From Mycobacterium sp. ACS4054 (GTDB lineage Bacteria; Actinomycetota; Actinomycetes; Mycobacteriales; Mycobacteriaceae): a DNA stretch of 64,000 nt. The notes beneath the pieces were generated by a model. It was not told the DNA's origin and ran no database searches. It saw only the letters and a list, made by a program, of their open reading frames with translations. The position numbers were made by a program, and so were the translations under genes. Numbering within the stretch: the stretch's first letter is position 1; each line of letters starts with the position of its first letter. Location of the stretch: the NCBI RefSeq assembly GCF_001667275.1, contig NZ_LZHV01000041.1, forward strand, positions 62,001 to 126,000. Reading direction: 5' to 3'. Shown here piece after piece: positions 44,511-54,283 of the stretch.

Positions 44511-44539
44511 GGCGTGGCGGATGCGCCGCCGCCCACGCC
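44511..44539 (-). terminator. GC-rich hairpin downstream of glyS
   Basis: GGCGTGGCGG and CCGCCGCCCACGCC form a ten-pair stem with one bulged base around an eight-base loop, 41 bases after the glyS stop. There is no following T-run on the minus strand, so it would be an atypical mycobacterial terminator. Confidence 0.35.
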
Positions 44540-44579
44540 GATGGGCCGGACGGGGGCCCGGAATGCGCCAACCCGGTGG

Positions 44580-45971
44580 TCAGCAGCCCTTGAGCCGCGC
44601 GGCCAGGTAATCGGACACGGCGTTCATCGCCACCCGTTCCTGGGTCATGTCGTCGCGCCGGCGGACCGTGACGGCGTTGTCTTCCAGCGAATCGAAGTCC
44701 ACGGTCACACAGAACGGCGTCCCCACCTCGTCCTGGCGCCGGTAGCGCCGGCCGATCGCGCCCGCGTCGTCGAAATCGATGTTCCACCACGTGCGCAATT
44801 CGGCGGCCAGGTCGCGGGCCTTCGGGCTCAGGTCGGCGTGCCGGGACAGCGGCAGCACCGCGGCCTTGACCGGCGCCAGCCGCGGGTCCAACCGGAGCAG
44901 CGTGCGCTTCTCCATCACGCCCTTGGCGTTGGGGGCCTGGTCCTCGGTGTAGGCGTCGATCAGAAACGCCATGAACGACCGGGTGAGGCCGGCCGCGGGT
45001 TCGATGACGTACGGGATGTAGCGCGTGTCGGTGACCTGGTCGTAGTACGACAGGTCGGCGCCGGAATGCTTTGCGTGCGTGGATAAGTCGAAGTCGGTTC
45101 GGTTGGCCACGCCTTCCAGCTCACCCCACGGGTTGCCGGCGAAGCCGAACTTGTACTCGATGTCGACGGTGCGGTCGGAGTAGTGCGAGAGCTTGTCCGC
45201 CGGGTGTTCGAAGAGCCGCAGATTCTGCGGATCGATACCGAGATCGACGTACCACTGGTGGCGGGTGTCGATCCAATATTGGTGCCATTCCTTCGCGGTC
45301 GACGGCTCCACGAAGAACTCCATCTCCATCTGCTCGAACTCGCGGGTCCGGAAAATGAAGTTGCCCGGCGTGATCTCGTTGCGAAAACTCTTGCCGATCT
45401 GGCCGATACCGAAGGGCGGCTTCTTGCGGGCCGTCGTCACCACGTTGGCAAAGTTGACGAAGATGCCCTGCGCGGTCTCCGGGCGCAGGTAATGCAGCCC
45501 CTCCTCGGTCTCGATCGGGCCGAGGTAGGTCTTGAGCATCATGTTGAACTCGCGCGGCTCCGTCCATTGGCCGGGCTCGCCGGTGTCCGGGTCGCGGATG
45601 TCGGCCAGCCCGTTGGGCGGCGGGTGCCCGTGCTTGGCCTCGTACGCCTCGATGAGGTGGTCGGCGCGGTAGCGCTTGTGGGTGATCAGCGACTCGACCA
45701 GGGGGTCGTGGAAGACCTCGACGTGGCCGGAGGCCACCCACACCTGGCGCGGCAGGATGATCGACGAATCGATCCCCACCACGTCGTCGCGGCCGGTGAC
45801 CACCGCGCGCCACCACTGCCGCTTGATGTTCTCCTTGAGCTCCACTCCCAGCGGGCCGTAGTCCCACGCCGAGCGGGTGCCGCCGTAGATCTCGCCCGAG
45901 GGAAAGACGAAGCCGCGCCGTTTGGCCAGGTTGACTACGGTGTCGATGACGGACGCCACGGGGCGGTGCAC
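44580..45971 (-). CDS. glyS: Glycyl-tRNA synthetase
   Basis: 463 residues, as in M. tuberculosis GlyS (Rv2357c). Class II motifs are clear: [20 protein letters not shown], then [24 protein letters not shown]; and [13 protein letters not shown]. The C-terminal anticodon domain includes [16 protein letters not shown] 45971 gives the family length; GTG 45959 four codons on has a better-spaced GGGAG and remains possible. Confidence 0.97.
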   Translation of the reverse strand: MHRPVASVIDTVVNLAKRRGFVFPSGEIYGGTRSAWDYGPLGVELKENIKRQWWRAVVTGRDDVVGIDSSIILPRQVWVASGHVEVFHDPLVESLITHKRYRADHLIEAYEAKHGHPPPNGLADIRDPDTGEPGQWTEPREFNMMLKTYLGPIETEEGLHYLRPETAQGIFVNFANVVTTARKKPPFGIGQIGKSFRNEITPGNFIFRTREFEQMEMEFFVEPSTAKEWHQYWIDTRHQWYVDLGIDPQNLRLFEHPADKLSHYSDRTVDIEYKFGFAGNPWGELEGVANRTDFDLSTHAKHSGADLSYYDQVTDTRYIPYVIEPAAGLTRSFMAFLIDAYTEDQAPNAKGVMEKRTLLRLDPRLAPVKAAVLPLSRHADLSPKARDLAAELRTWWNIDFDDAGAIGRRYRRQDEVGTPFCVTVDFDSLEDNAVTVRRRDDMTQERVAMNAVSDYLAARLKGC

Positions 45972-46059
45972 TCCCTTTCCGGGTTTGGGCGGTTACGCGC
46001 GGGGAGCAGACCGCCGCGCACAGAGCAACAGTCATGGTAACGATCGGCGCCGCGGTCTT

Positions 46060-46083
46060 TGACATGCGTCATCATGCATGTGA
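46060..46083 (+). promoter_or_regulatory. Imperfect palindrome before smtB-zur
   Basis: TGACATGC and GCATGTGA flank eight bases (46060-46083), one mismatch in the arms. It lies about 70-90 bases before the smtB start and divergent from glyS. ArsR/SmtB repressors bind dyads of this type, so autoregulation by zinc is plausible. Confidence 0.45.
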
Positions 46084-46152
46084 CAGTGGAAGTCGGTCGA
46101 TCGCGTTTCCTCACCGCGGGCCGCCCCCGACTACCTGGCACTTTTCGAGGTG

Positions 46153-46572
46153 ATGACTCTCTCCCATGGCGACGTCCCCCTGCCTCCCGATCGCGCCGAC
46201 GAGCTGGGATCGGCCATGAGCGTGGTGGCCCACGAGCACGGCGACGCCGGTCCGGACGCCCTGGCCGACTACCCGGTCCCGCCGCCGCGGGAAATCCTGG
46301 CCGCCGCCGGCGAGCTGCTGCGCGCGCTGGCCGCGCCGGTGCGGATCGCCATCGTGCTGCAGCTGCGGGAATCGCACCGCTGCGTGCACGAGCTGGTCGA
46401 CGCACTGGGCGTGCCGCAGCCGCTGGTCAGCCAGCATCTGAAGATCCTGAAGGCCGCCGGGGTGGTCGCCGGGGAGCGCTCGGGTCGCGAGGTGCTGTAC
46501 CGGCTGGCCGATCACCACCTGGCGCACATTGTCGTGGACGCCGTCGCGCACGCCGGCGAGGACACCGCGTGA
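46153..46572 (+). CDS. smtB: ArsR/SmtB-family zinc-responsive repressor
   Basis: 139 residues (140 from the adjoining GTG 46150). Winged-helix core APVRIAIVLQLRE, QPLVSQHLKILKAAGVV and GREVLYRLADHHLAHIVVDA; the DHH...H pattern of the last helix is the alpha5 zinc site. It is almost identical to Rv2358, which represses the smtB-zur operon when zinc is low. Its stop overlaps the zur GTG. Confidence 0.94.
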   Translation: MTLSHGDVPLPPDRADELGSAMSVVAHEHGDAGPDALADYPVPPPREILAAAGELLRALAAPVRIAIVLQLRESHRCVHELVDALGVPQPLVSQHLKILKAAGVVAGERSGREVLYRLADHHLAHIVVDAVAHAGEDTA

Positions 46573-46961
46573 CGGGCGCCAGCGTCCGGTCAACCCGCCA
46601 GCGGGCCGCGATTTCCACCTTGATGGACACCCTCGACGACTTCCGCTCGGCGCAAGAGTTGCACGACGAGTTGCGCCGCCGCGGCGAGAACATCGGGCTG
46701 ACCACCGTCTACCGGACGCTGCAGTCGATGGCGGCGGCGGGAATGGTCGACACGCTGCGCACCGACACCGGGGAGTCGGTGTACCGCAGGTGCTCGGAGC
46801 ACCATCATCACCACCTGGTCTGCCGCAGCTGCGGTTCCACCATCGAGGTCGGCGACCACGAGGTCGAGGCGTGGGCGGCGCAGGTCGCCGCCAAACACGG
46901 CTACTCCGACGTCAGCCACACCATCGAAATATTCGGCACGTGCTCACAGTGCGGGGCCTAG
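46569..46961 (+). CDS. zur: Zinc uptake regulator Zur (FurB)
   Basis: 130 residues, the M. tuberculosis FurB length. Winged-helix N-terminus (STRQRAAISTLMD, GLTTVYRTLQSMA), a histidine-rich hinge SEHHHHHLVCRSCG, and a second CxxC at CSQCG that completes the structural zinc site. It represses zinc uptake genes when zinc is plentiful. Translated from GTG 46569 overlapping the smtB stop. Confidence 0.95.
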   Translation: MTGASVRSTRQRAAISTLMDTLDDFRSAQELHDELRRRGENIGLTTVYRTLQSMAAAGMVDTLRTDTGESVYRRCSEHHHHHLVCRSCGSTIEVGDHEVEAWAAQVAAKHGYSDVSHTIEIFGTCSQCGA

Positions 46962-47088
46962 GCTGACCCGAGCCGAATCCGGCCCCGGAAAACGTTTCGA
47001 AAAAACTGTCCACCACGCGTGCGCCGCGTGCTCCTACCCATGAGTGGCCCCCGGGCCGAGACGACATCTCAAGGGAAGTGAGCACGCG

Positions 47089-48093
47089 ATGCGCAAGGAC
47101 ACGGTGTCCCAACTGCGGCCGGTACGCGAGGTCGAGCCCCCGGCACTGCAGTTCCGGACGATCCACGGCTACCGCCGGGCCTTCCGGGTCGCGGGGTCCG
47201 GACCGGCGCTGCTGCTCATCCACGGCGTCGGCTGCAACTCCAAATCGTGGGAACCCGTGCACGCCAAGCTTGCCCAGCGGTTCACGGTCATCGCGCCGGA
47301 CCTGCTGGGTCACGGCGAGTCCGACAAACCCCACGCCGACTACTCCTTGCCGGCCTTCGCCAACGGCATGCGCGACCTCCTCGCCGTGCTTGGGATCGAC
47401 CGGGTCACCCTCGTCGGGCATTCGTTCGGTGGCGGGGTGGCCATGCAGTTCGCCTACCAGTACCCGGAGTTGGTCGAACGCATCGTGCTGGTGAGCGCCG
47501 GCGGCGTCTCGAAGGACGTGAGCCCGGCGTTGCGGTTGGCCGCGATGCCGCTGGGCGCCGAGACGCTGGGCGTGCTGCGCGCGCCGGGCGTGCTGCCCGC
47601 GGTGCGGCGCTTCGGCCGCGCCGTGCAGACCGTGCTGGGTTCCACCAGGTTCGGGCGCGACGCTGCCGACGTCGTTGAAATGCTCGAGGGTTTCACGGAC
47701 CCCGCCGGGCTGGCCGCGTTCGCGCGCACCCTGCGGTCGGTAGTCGACGCGCGCGGTCAATACGTGACCATGCTGGACCGCAGCTATCTCATGCAAGACG
47801 TTCCGGTGCAGATCATTTGGGGCGAAGACGACGTGATCATCCCGGTGGAGCACGCCCGGACGGCCCACGCGGCGATCGCCGGTTCGCGGATGGAGATCTT
47901 CGAGGACTCCGGGCACATGCCGTTCCACGACCATCCGGATCGCTTCGTCGAGGTCGTCGAACGGTTCGTCGACTCGACCCGACCGGCCGACTACAACCTG
48001 GACCTGATGCACTCGCTGCTGCGCACCGGCGGTGGCGACGACGTTTCCCCCCGTACGGAAGTCGTCGGCCCGAGAAAGTCTGCGGTGTCCTAG
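47089..48093 (+). CDS. Alpha/beta-hydrolase fold protein
   Basis: 334 residues. Oxyanion HGVGCNSKSWE, nucleophile elbow GHSFGGG, and the catalytic histidine in DSGHMPFHDHP; GEDDVIIP provides the likely acid region. AAGGGAAG lies about ten bases before the ATG. Resembles lipase/epoxide-hydrolase-like enzymes; substrate unknown. M. tuberculosis lacks a gene here between furB and Rv2360c, so it is an insertion in the conserved block. Confidence 0.85.
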   Translation: MRKDTVSQLRPVREVEPPALQFRTIHGYRRAFRVAGSGPALLLIHGVGCNSKSWEPVHAKLAQRFTVIAPDLLGHGESDKPHADYSLPAFANGMRDLLAVLGIDRVTLVGHSFGGGVAMQFAYQYPELVERIVLVSAGGVSKDVSPALRLAAMPLGAETLGVLRAPGVLPAVRRFGRAVQTVLGSTRFGRDAADVVEMLEGFTDPAGLAAFARTLRSVVDARGQYVTMLDRSYLMQDVPVQIIWGEDDVIIPVEHARTAHAAIAGSRMEIFEDSGHMPFHDHPDRFVEVVERFVDSTRPADYNLDLMHSLLRTGGGDDVSPRTEVVGPRKSAVS

Positions 48094-48097
48094 AGCC

Positions 48098-48526
48098 CTA
48101 ACCCGTCAGCGCGCCGCGGATACCGGCGCCGGAATCCAGCACCAACAGGATCAGGGTGCGCAGGGCGTCGTCGGTCAGGCCGGCACCGGGGAAGTTGTAG
48201 CGCAGGATCACGTCCGCGCTTTTGGCCGCGCCCTTGCCCGAATTGCGTTGCACGGCCTTGTCGTTGACTTTCTCGACGAGCGTGACGCTGCCGAAGTTGC
48301 TGTTGCGGGCCTGCTTGACGACCTGGTCGCTGATCTTCTTGGTCAGCGGCAGATCCCACGCCAAGACCTGGGTGAGCGACACCAGGTCGAGGTCTTCGGC
48401 GATGTTCACCACCCGCAGCGACGCGATGGTCCCGGCATGGCGCACCGTCAGGGCCCCGTCGGCTTCCTCGTCGACCGGTAGCACCTCGGCGAGCGCCGAC
48501 GCCAGCCTCTCCTGCAGTGACGGCAT
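48098..48526 (-). CDS. Conserved hypothetical protein (Rv2360c-like)
   Basis: 142 residues, the same length as Rv2360c and in the same place before uppS. MPSLQERLASALAEVLPVDE opens an alpha/beta protein with no membrane segment or catalytic motif that I recognise. GGAAGGA lies four bases before the ATG. It converges on the alpha/beta-hydrolase gene with four bases between the stops. Confidence 0.8.
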   Translation of the reverse strand: MPSLQERLASALAEVLPVDEEADGALTVRHAGTIASLRVVNIAEDLDLVSLTQVLAWDLPLTKKISDQVVKQARNSNFGSVTLVEKVNDKAVQRNSGKGAAKSADVILRYNFPGAGLTDDALRTLILLVLDSGAGIRGALTG

Positions 48527-48567
48527 AGGATCCTTCCCGTGAGGACCCGCCACGCTTCCGGTCCCCA

Positions 48568-49458
48568 CTATGCGCTCCCGAATCTCCTGTTGCGCGAGGC
48601 GTATTCCTCGCAGGCGGCCCACAAGTCGCGGCGGTCGTAGTCCGGCCACAGCTTGTCCTGGAAGATGAACTCGGCGTAGGCGGCCTGCCACAGCATGAAA
48701 TTGCTGGACCGCTGCTCCCCCGAGCTTCGCAGGAAGAGGTCCACGTCCGGGATGTCGGGCCGCTGCAGGTGCGCTGCCACCGTCGCCTCGGTGATGCGCT
48801 CCGGGTTCAGCCGGCCAGCGGCGGCCAAGCGTGCGATTTCTTTTGTGGCGTCGGCGATTTCGGCGCGACCGCCGTAGTTGACGCAGTAGTTGACGGTGAT
48901 GACGTCGTTGTCCTTCGTCATCTCTTCCGCGATCGCCAACTCGTTGATCACGCTGCGCCACAGGCGTGGACGCGAGCCCACCCAGCGGATCTTCACCCCG
49001 ATGGTCTTGAGGTTCACCCGGCGCATGCGCACCACGTCGCGGTTGAAGCCCATGAGGAAGCGGACTTCCTCGGGGGAACGCTTCCAGTTTTCGGTGGAGA
49101 AGGCGTAGAGGCTGAGCCACTTGATCCCGATTTCTATTGCGCCACAAACGATGTCAATGACGACCGCCTCGCCCGCCTTATGGCCGTCGGTACGGGTCAG
49201 TCCACGTTGGGTGGCCCAGCGGCCGTTGCCGTCCATCACGATCGCCACATGATTGGGCAATCGATCCGCCGGGATCCGGGGTGCGGTCGCCTTCGAGGTG
49301 TGCTGTGGTGGCCGGCTCGGGCCGCCGCCTTCAGACGGCGGCAACTCGGGGAACACCACCGGCCAAGTCGACCGTTCGGGGAAGACCGGATAATCGTCGG
49401 GCGCCGGGGGCAGCTGCGGGAAGTCGGTCGACTTGAGCTTGTGCTCAGCTTTAGCCAC
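48568..49458 (-). CDS. uppS: Decaprenyl diphosphate synthase (cis-prenyltransferase)
   Basis: 296 residues, as Rv2361c. Family motifs [29 protein letters not shown] and [19 protein letters not shown] are intact. It elongates to decaprenyl phosphate, the lipid carrier for arabinogalactan and peptidoglycan. The first 70 residues are a proline-rich extension also present in M. tuberculosis. The GTG overlaps the recO end by eight bases. Confidence 0.96.
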   Translation of the reverse strand: MAKAEHKLKSTDFPQLPPAPDDYPVFPERSTWPVVFPELPPSEGGGPSRPPQHTSKATAPRIPADRLPNHVAIVMDGNGRWATQRGLTRTDGHKAGEAVVIDIVCGAIEIGIKWLSLYAFSTENWKRSPEEVRFLMGFNRDVVRMRRVNLKTIGVKIRWVGSRPRLWRSVINELAIAEEMTKDNDVITVNYCVNYGGRAEIADATKEIARLAAAGRLNPERITEATVAAHLQRPDIPDVDLFLRSSGEQRSSNFMLWQAAYAEFIFQDKLWPDYDRRDLWAACEEYASRNRRFGSA

Positions 49459-50245
49459 AGTCCAACTGCTCCATCACCGCAGCGCGCCGTTCGGCGACGG
49501 CGCGGTCGACGTGATAGGTCCGTTCCACCAGCGGCAGCGTTTTGAGCTGCCGCTCCAGATGCCATTGCAGGTGCGCGGCGACCAAGCCGCTGACGTAGCT
49601 GCGGTGCGATTGCGGAGTCTGCTCGGCGAAGTCCCAATCGCCGTCGTGCAACGCGGACATCAGATCCAGCACGCCCGGCGGCGGTGTCGTCGAACCGGCC
49701 GGACGGCAGTGGGCGCAGACGCTGCCCCCGGCGCCGACATGAAACGCCCGATGCGGCCCCGGGGTGGCGCACCGGGCGCACTCGGTCAGCGCCGGCGCCC
49801 AGCCGGCGATGCCCATGGCGCGCAGCAGGTAGGCGTCCAACAGCAGGTCCCGGGACCGCCGGCCGTCGGCCACCGCCCGCAACGCGCTCACCGTGAGCCG
49901 GTGCAGGGCCGGGGCGGGGGCCCGTTCCTCCCCCGCGAGGCGTTCGGCGGTTTCCAGCATCGCGCACCCGCAGGTATAGCGGCCGTAGTCGCGGACGATG
50001 TCGGTGGCGAACGCGTCGATCGAGACCACCTGGGTGACGATGTCGAGATTGCGGCCGGGATGCAGTTGCGCGTCGATGTGCGCGAACGGCTCCAGCCGCG
50101 CGCCGAATTTGCTGCGGGTGCGACGCACGCCCTTGGCCACCGCCCGAACCAGCCCGTGATCGCGGGTCAACAGGGTGACGATCCGGTCGGCCTCGCCGAG
50201 CTTGTGCTGGCGCAACACCACAGCCCGGTCTCGATACAGCCGCAT
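49451..50245 (-). CDS. recO: DNA repair protein RecO
   Basis: 264 residues starting [20 protein letters not shown], the conserved opening; longer starts add unrelated codons. N-terminal OB fold, then helical domain with a zinc knuckle (CARCATPG and CAHCRPAG). It loads RecA with RecF/RecR. It is the first gene of the recO-uppS unit and divergent from amiA2 across 62 bp. Confidence 0.96.
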   Translation of the reverse strand: MRLYRDRAVVLRQHKLGEADRIVTLLTRDHGLVRAVAKGVRRTRSKFGARLEPFAHIDAQLHPGRNLDIVTQVVSIDAFATDIVRDYGRYTCGCAMLETAERLAGEERAPAPALHRLTVSALRAVADGRRSRDLLLDAYLLRAMGIAGWAPALTECARCATPGPHRAFHVGAGGSVCAHCRPAGSTTPPPGVLDLMSALHDGDWDFAEQTPQSHRSYVSGLVAAHLQWHLERQLKTLPLVERTYHVDRAVAERRAAVMEQLDCG

Positions 50246-50307
50246 CACCATAGTTTTGCACCCCGCCGCGACAATGCTGGTATCCGCGCCGATTAGTCTC
50301 GTACCCC

Positions 50308-51807
50308 GTGATTGGCGCTCCCGAGTCAGGTCCTGGGTCCGTTTTCGGGCCCGGTGGCCAGCGCCTGCCCACACTGACTGACCTGCTTTATCAGCTGGCC
50401 AACCGGTCCGTGACTTCCGTCACACTGGTGCGCCGGTCCCTGCACGCCATCCACGCGAGCCAGCCGACGTTGAACGCCTTCCGCGTGGTGCTCACCGAGT
50501 CGGCGCGGGCCGACGCGGCGGCGGCCGACCGGCGGCGGGCGGCCGGCGACACCGCGCCACTGCTCGGCATCCCGATCGCGGTCAAGGACGACGTCGACGT
50601 TGCTGGCGTGCCGACCGCATTCGGCACCGAGGGATATGTCGCGCCCGCCGCCCACGACGCCGAGGTGGTTCGCCGCCTCAAGGCCGCGGGCGCGGTGATC
50701 GTCGGCAAGACCAACACCTGTGAACTGGGTCAGTGGCCGTTCACCAGCGGACCCGGTTTCGGGCATACCCGCAATCCCTGGTCGCGCCGGCACAGCCCGG
50801 GCGGCTCCTCGGGGGGCAGCGCGGCGGCCGTGGCCGCGGGTCTGGTCACCGCGGCGATCGGGTCCGACGGCGCCGGCAGCGTCCGCATCCCCGCCGCGTG
50901 GACGCACCTGGTGGGGATCAAGCCGCAGCGCGGCCGCATCTCGACCTGGCCCCTGCCCGAGGCGTTCAACGGCATCACGGTCAACGGCGTGCTGGCCCGC
51001 ACGGTCGCCGACGCGGCGTTGGTGCTCGACGCGGCGTCCGGCAACGTCGAGGGCGACCGCCACAAACCGCCCCCGATCACCGCGTCCGACTACGTCGGCA
51101 TCGCCCCGGGCCCGTTGAACATCGCGCTGTCCACCCGGTTCCCGTACACCGGCTTCCGCCCCAAGCTGCATCCCGAGATCCTGGCCGCCACCCGGGCGGT
51201 GGCCAAACAGCTCGAGTTGCTCGGCCACACCGTGGTGCCCGGCAATCCCGACTACGGCCTGCGGCTGTCGTGGGACTTCCTGGCCCGGTCCACCGCCGGC
51301 CTGCGGGATTGGGAGGAACGGCTGGGCGACGGGGTGATCTGGGACCCCCGCACGCTGGCCAACCTGCGCACGGGCCACGTGCTGGGTCAGGCGATCCTGC
51401 GCACCGCGCGCCGGCACGAGGCCGCCGTCCAGCGCCGCGTGGGTTCCATCTTCGACATCGTCGACGTCGTTCTCGCCCCGACCACCGCGCAGCCGCCGCC
51501 GCCGGCGCGCGCGTTCGACCGGTTGAGCAGCTTTGGCACCGATCGGGCGATGATCGCCGCGTGCCCCCTGACGTTCCCGTGGAACGTGCTCGGCTGGCCG
51601 TCGATCAACGTGCCGGCCGGCTTCACTTCCGAGGGATTGCCGATCGGCGTGCAGTTGATGGGTCCGGCCAACAGCGAGGGCATGCTGATCTCGCTCGCGG
51701 CCGAACTGGAGGCGGTGTGCGGGTGGTCGACCAAGCAGCCGACGATGTGGTGGAACACCGAAACGGGCGCGCCGCCGGTGGCCGGCACACCGCCGTCGCG
51801 GCGGTGA
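50308..51807 (+). CDS. amiA2: Amidase AmiA2
   Basis: 499 residues of the amidase-signature family. IAVKDDVDVAGVPTAFG supplies the catalytic lysine and HSPGGSSGGSAAAVAAG the serine pair; IGSDGAGSVRIPAAWTHLVG holds the nucleophile serine. It is collinear with Rv2363, about 15 residues longer at the C-terminus. No ribosome site is seen; TAGTCT (50294-50299) eight bases before the GTG suggests a leaderless start. A 249-bp gene-free gap separates its stop from the era stop. Confidence 0.92.
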   Translation: MIGAPESGPGSVFGPGGQRLPTLTDLLYQLANRSVTSVTLVRRSLHAIHASQPTLNAFRVVLTESARADAAAADRRRAAGDTAPLLGIPIAVKDDVDVAGVPTAFGTEGYVAPAAHDAEVVRRLKAAGAVIVGKTNTCELGQWPFTSGPGFGHTRNPWSRRHSPGGSSGGSAAAVAAGLVTAAIGSDGAGSVRIPAAWTHLVGIKPQRGRISTWPLPEAFNGITVNGVLARTVADAALVLDAASGNVEGDRHKPPPITASDYVGIAPGPLNIALSTRFPYTGFRPKLHPEILAATRAVAKQLELLGHTVVPGNPDYGLRLSWDFLARSTAGLRDWEERLGDGVIWDPRTLANLRTGHVLGQAILRTARRHEAAVQRRVGSIFDIVDVVLAPTTAQPPPPARAFDRLSSFGTDRAMIAACPLTFPWNVLGWPSINVPAGFTSEGLPIGVQLMGPANSEGMLISLAAELEAVCGWSTKQPTMWWNTETGAPPVAGTPPSRR

Positions 51808-52056
51808 AATCACCGCTCGGTTGACTTCGGTTGCGCGACTTGTCGATGCGGGGGTGCGCGCCCACGGGTTGCTCGAGGTCGGCGAGGCCTCGCATAGCCG
51901 GTGGCGACGCGGGTGCCTGCGCAGGTCCACCTGAATCGGCTGCACCGCGCAGCTTCCACCGGGAGAGTTTGTCCGGAACGTCGTTGACGGTATCGTCCTC
52001 CGCGGCCACCACCGGGTTACCCGCTCGCGGGCGGTGGAAACCTTCGCGTCGGCAAT

Positions 52057-52965
52057 TCAAAAGCCAAGCCGACCAAGCTGTTTGGGGTCGCTCTGCCAGT
52101 TCTTTGCGACCTTGACGCGCAGGTCGAGGTACACCTTGGTGCCGAGCAGCTTCTCGATCTGGCCGCGCGCCGCGGTGCCCACCTGCCGCAGCCGCGCGCC
52201 GCCCTTGCCGATGACGATCCCCTTCTGGCTGTCGCGCTCGACGTAAAGCAATGCGTGCACGTCGATCAGGTCGTCGCGGTCCTCGCGCGGGTTGACCTCG
52301 TCGATCACCACCGCCAACGAATGGGGCAATTCGTCGCGGACGCCCTCCAGGGCGGCCTCGCGGATGAGCTCCGCCATCAGCACTTCCTCGGGTTCGTCGG
52401 TCAGCTCGCCGTCGGGGTAGTACGCCGGGCCGGGGGGCAGCGGCGCGGCGAGGACGCCGATCAGCACGTCCACCTGCGCCCCGGTGGCCGCGGACACCGG
52501 GACGATCTCGGCGTCGCCGCCGAGCAGTTCACTGACCGCGACCAGTTGCGCGGCCACCCGGTCCTTGGGCACCTTGTCGATCTTGGTGACGATACCCACG
52601 ACCGTCGTTTTCGGTGCGGTCGAACGGATTTGGTCGACGATCCACCGGTCACCGGGCCCGATCGCCTCGTCGGCCGGAATGCACAGCCCGATGACGTCGA
52701 CCTCGGTGTAGGTGTCGCGCACCAGGTCGTTGAGCCGCTTGCCCAACAGGGTGCGCGGCCGGTGCAGGCCCGGCGTGTCGACCAAGATGATCTGAAAGTC
52801 CTCCCGGTGCACGATGCCGCGAATGGTGTGACGGGTGGTCTGCGGGCGCTTCGAGGTGATCGCCACCTTGGCGCCGACGAGCGCGTTGGTCAGCGTCGAC
52901 TTGCCGGTGTTCGGCCGGCCCACCAAACACACGAAGCCGGAACGGAATTCGCTTTCCTGCGTCAT
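52057..52965 (-). CDS. era: GTPase Era
   Basis: 302 residues. G1 GRPNTGKST, switch [10 protein letters not shown]3 VDTPG and G4 TKID are all present, followed by a C-terminal KH domain with [15 protein letters not shown]. It assists 30S ribosome maturation. The ATG overlaps the stop of the CBS-domain gene (ATGA). Confidence 0.97.
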   Translation of the reverse strand: MTQESEFRSGFVCLVGRPNTGKSTLTNALVGAKVAITSKRPQTTRHTIRGIVHREDFQIILVDTPGLHRPRTLLGKRLNDLVRDTYTEVDVIGLCIPADEAIGPGDRWIVDQIRSTAPKTTVVGIVTKIDKVPKDRVAAQLVAVSELLGGDAEIVPVSAATGAQVDVLIGVLAAPLPPGPAYYPDGELTDEPEEVLMAELIREAALEGVRDELPHSLAVVIDEVNPREDRDDLIDVHALLYVERDSQKGIVIGKGGARLRQVGTAARGQIEKLLGTKVYLDLRVKVAKNWQSDPKQLGRLGF

Positions 52966-54263
52966 TGCGCCTTGCCGTCGGAACCGTTGGACTCGGGCTC
53001 GGCCGGACTCAACAGGACGGTGCCGATCCGTACTCGGCCCCGATGGTCGGCCCCGCCTTCGGCCTGCAGCCGCAACCCGTGCGAGACCACCTCCGCCCCG
53101 GGCAGCGGGACCCGGCCGAGTTCCAGCGCGAGCAGGCCACCGACGGTATCGACGTCGAGGTCGTCGTCGAATTCCACGTCGTACAGCTCGCCGAGGTCTT
53201 CGATGGGCAACCGCGCCGACACGCGGAACCGCTTGTCGCCCAGGTCTTCTACTGGCGCGGTCTCCGCCTCGTCGTACTCGTCGGCGATCTCGCCGACGAT
53301 CTCCTCCAGCACGTCTTCGATGCTGACCAACCCGGCGATCGCCCCGTACTCGTCGACGAGGAGGGCCATGTGGTTGCGGTCGCGCTGCATCTCGCGCAGC
53401 AGCGTGTCCAGCGGCTTGGAGTCCGGCACGAACACCGCCGGGCGCATCACCTGCGCCACGGTGATGCCCCGCCCCCGGTCGCCCGACAGGAAGCTCTGCT
53501 GCACAAGGTCTTTCAGGTACACCACGCCGACGATGTCGTCGACGTTCTCCCCGATCACCGGGATGCGGGAGTGCCCGCTGCGCACCGCGAGGTTCAAAGC
53601 CTGGCTGGCGAGCTTGTCGCTTTCGATCCAGATCATCTCGGTGCGCGGCACCATCACCTCGCGGGCCGGGGTGTCGCCGAGCTCGAAAACGGACTCGATC
53701 ATCCGGCGTTCGTCGGCGGCGACCACGCCGCGCTGCTGGGCGAGGTCGACCACCTCGCGCAGCTCGATCTCGGACGCGAACGGGCCGTTGCGCAGACCGC
53801 GACCGGGCGTCAGCGCATTACCCAGGACCACCAGCAACCGGCTGAGCGGCATCAACAACCACGAGATCAGCCGCAGCGGAACGGCCGTCGTCAACGAGAT
53901 GGAATAGGCGTGCTGGCGGCCGAGGGTGCGCGGGCCGACCCCGATGACGACGAAGCTGACCACCACCATGATCGCCGCGGCGCCGAACAACCCCCACGTC
54001 AGGCCGAAATTGTCGTACAGGAACAGCACCAGCAGCACGGTCGCCGTGATTTCGCAGGTGATCCGCAGCAGCACAACGAGGTTGATGTAGCGCGGCCGCT
54101 CGGCCATCACGTCGGAGAGCGAGACGGCGCCGGGCCGCTCCTCGCGCACCAGCTCCTGCACCCGGGCCAGCGACACCGTGCTGATGGCGGCGTCGATCGC
54201 CGCGAACAGCCCGCCGAGGGCGATCAGCGCCATCGCGCCGAGCAGCCACGAGAGGCCGGTCAA
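52962..54263 (-). CDS. CNNM/HlyC-type CBS-domain membrane protein (Rv2366c-like)
   Basis: 433 residues from TTG 54263, matching the ~435 residues of Rv2366c. DUF21 membrane domain (about 1-180), a CBS pair ([50 protein letters not shown]) and a C-terminal CorC/HlyC domain. Family members are linked to magnesium/cobalt export, and this one has been called hemolysin-like. The TTG overlaps the preceding gene's stop as TTGA, which decides the start. Confidence 0.92.
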   Translation of the reverse strand: MTGLSWLLGAMALIALGGLFAAIDAAISTVSLARVQELVREERPGAVSLSDVMAERPRYINLVVLLRITCEITATVLLVLFLYDNFGLTWGLFGAAAIMVVVSFVVIGVGPRTLGRQHAYSISLTTAVPLRLISWLLMPLSRLLVVLGNALTPGRGLRNGPFASEIELREVVDLAQQRGVVAADERRMIESVFELGDTPAREVMVPRTEMIWIESDKLASQALNLAVRSGHSRIPVIGENVDDIVGVVYLKDLVQQSFLSGDRGRGITVAQVMRPAVFVPDSKPLDTLLREMQRDRNHMALLVDEYGAIAGLVSIEDVLEEIVGEIADEYDEAETAPVEDLGDKRFRVSARLPIEDLGELYDVEFDDDLDVDTVGGLLALELGRVPLPGAEVVSHGLRLQAEGGADHRGRVRIGTVLLSPAEPESNGSDGKAQ

Positions 54264-54283
54264 TTGCCGGAAGACCTTGACGT
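54260..54283 (-). repeat. Duplicated gene-junction sequence, copy 2
   Basis: 24 bases matching 55555-55578 at 19 positions in the same orientation. Both copies encode a C-terminal SRxxxN-stop (SRSSGN here, SRYFDN in ybeY), and both end in CAATTGA, where TTG starts the next gene and TGA ends the previous one. Confidence 0.7.

Noticed and set aside
51808..52056. Possible gene between amiA2 and era
   Set aside because: 249 bp with no frame that has a start, ribosome site or familiar sequence; treated as a spacer between convergent genes.
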